From: Rhodobacteraceae bacterium UBA2776
Lineage (GTDB): Bacteria; Pseudomonadota; Alphaproteobacteria; Rhodobacterales; Rhodobacteraceae
Assembly (NCBI GenBank): GCA_002352425.1
Contig: DEIK01000004.1
Coordinates: 9,465 to 23,528, forward strand
Length of the DNA stretch: 14,064 nucleotides
Direction: 5' to 3'
Shown: one piece after another, positions 13,939 to 14,064 of the stretch
Layout: every line of letters starts with the position of its first letter
How positions within the stretch are numbered: the first letter of the stretch is position 1
Notes under the pieces: generated by a model
What the model saw: only the letters and a program-made list of their open reading frames with translations
Databases searched by the model: none
What the model was told of the DNA's origin: nothing
Translations under genes and position numbers: made by a program

Positions 13939-14064
13939 TTATACCCTCTCGATAATCTTGTCGCCGAACAGACCCTGAGGCCGAAATACGAGGAACAATA
14001 ATGCCAACACATAGGCAAACCAATTTTCGGTAGCACCGCCCAGATAAGGCGCACCAACCAAGAA
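13939..14064 (-). CDS. livH: Branched-chain amino acid ABC transporter permease LivH-like, C-terminal fragment
   Basis: Only the last 41 codons are present. They read FLVGAPYLGGATENWF, a final hydrophobic helix AYVLALLFLVF, then RPQGLFGDKIIERV and stop TAA (13941-13939). The R-P-x-G-L-F-G ending is typical of LivH permeases. The frame enters from beyond the right edge, in the same direction as livM, 3 bases away. Confidence 0.88.
   Translation of the reverse strand, partial: FLVGAPYLGGATENWFAYVLALLFLVFRPQGLFGDKIIERV

Overview
The window looks like a chromosomal segment of a marine alphaproteobacterium of the Roseobacter group (Rhodobacteraceae), with moderate GC content. The evidence is the protein style: a ClpB start of the Rhodobacterales type, DNA polymerase IV with an N-terminal four-cysteine extension, a very short NfeD, a cysteine-poor bL36, and a branched-chain amino acid (Liv-type) ABC operon that carries an AMP-ligase-like gene. 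No phage, insertion sequence, CRISPR or rRNA is visible, and no stretch longer than about 210 bases lacks a gene. Names rest on reading motifs by eye, not on database searches.

Layout. At 1-131 is the 5' end of clpB on the minus strand, with a heat-shock-like promoter. Next on the plus strand come a small unknown protein (343-621), a PEMT-like membrane methyltransferase (717-1448) followed 33 bases later by pyrF (1482-2177), and a six-helix membrane protein (2270-3001). That last gene overlaps by 11 bases a convergent minus-strand SPFH/NfeD pair (4186-2991). A Nudix hydrolase (minus) and dinB (plus) diverge at 4734-4846 over a four-copy 11-bp direct repeat. After dinB lies a truncated CZB-domain gene (6198-6434). 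It runs into an N-formylglutamate amidohydrolase family gene (7251-6391, minus). A short plus-strand block holds tRNA-Val(GAC) and rpmJ and ends in a strong terminator.

From 7744 to the end everything reads leftward and looks like one transcription unit: livH (partial), livM, a periplasmic binding protein, livF, a phenylacetate-CoA-ligase-like protein and, 31 bases later, an exported caspase-like protein with peptidoglycan-binding-like modules. The first four make a type-I amino-acid-like importer; its ligand cannot be read from the sequence.

Most of the window is ordinary housekeeping. The points worth a second look are the caspase-like protein, which has no cysteine at all; the ligase-like protein, which has lost both the P-loop and the C-terminal lysine signatures; the 11-bp repeat array between the Nudix gene and dinB; the CZB remnant; and a hairpin in the tRNA-Val leader. 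I do not see a clear new multi-gene system. The nearest candidate is the pairing of the two degenerate enzymes at the end of the liv operon.
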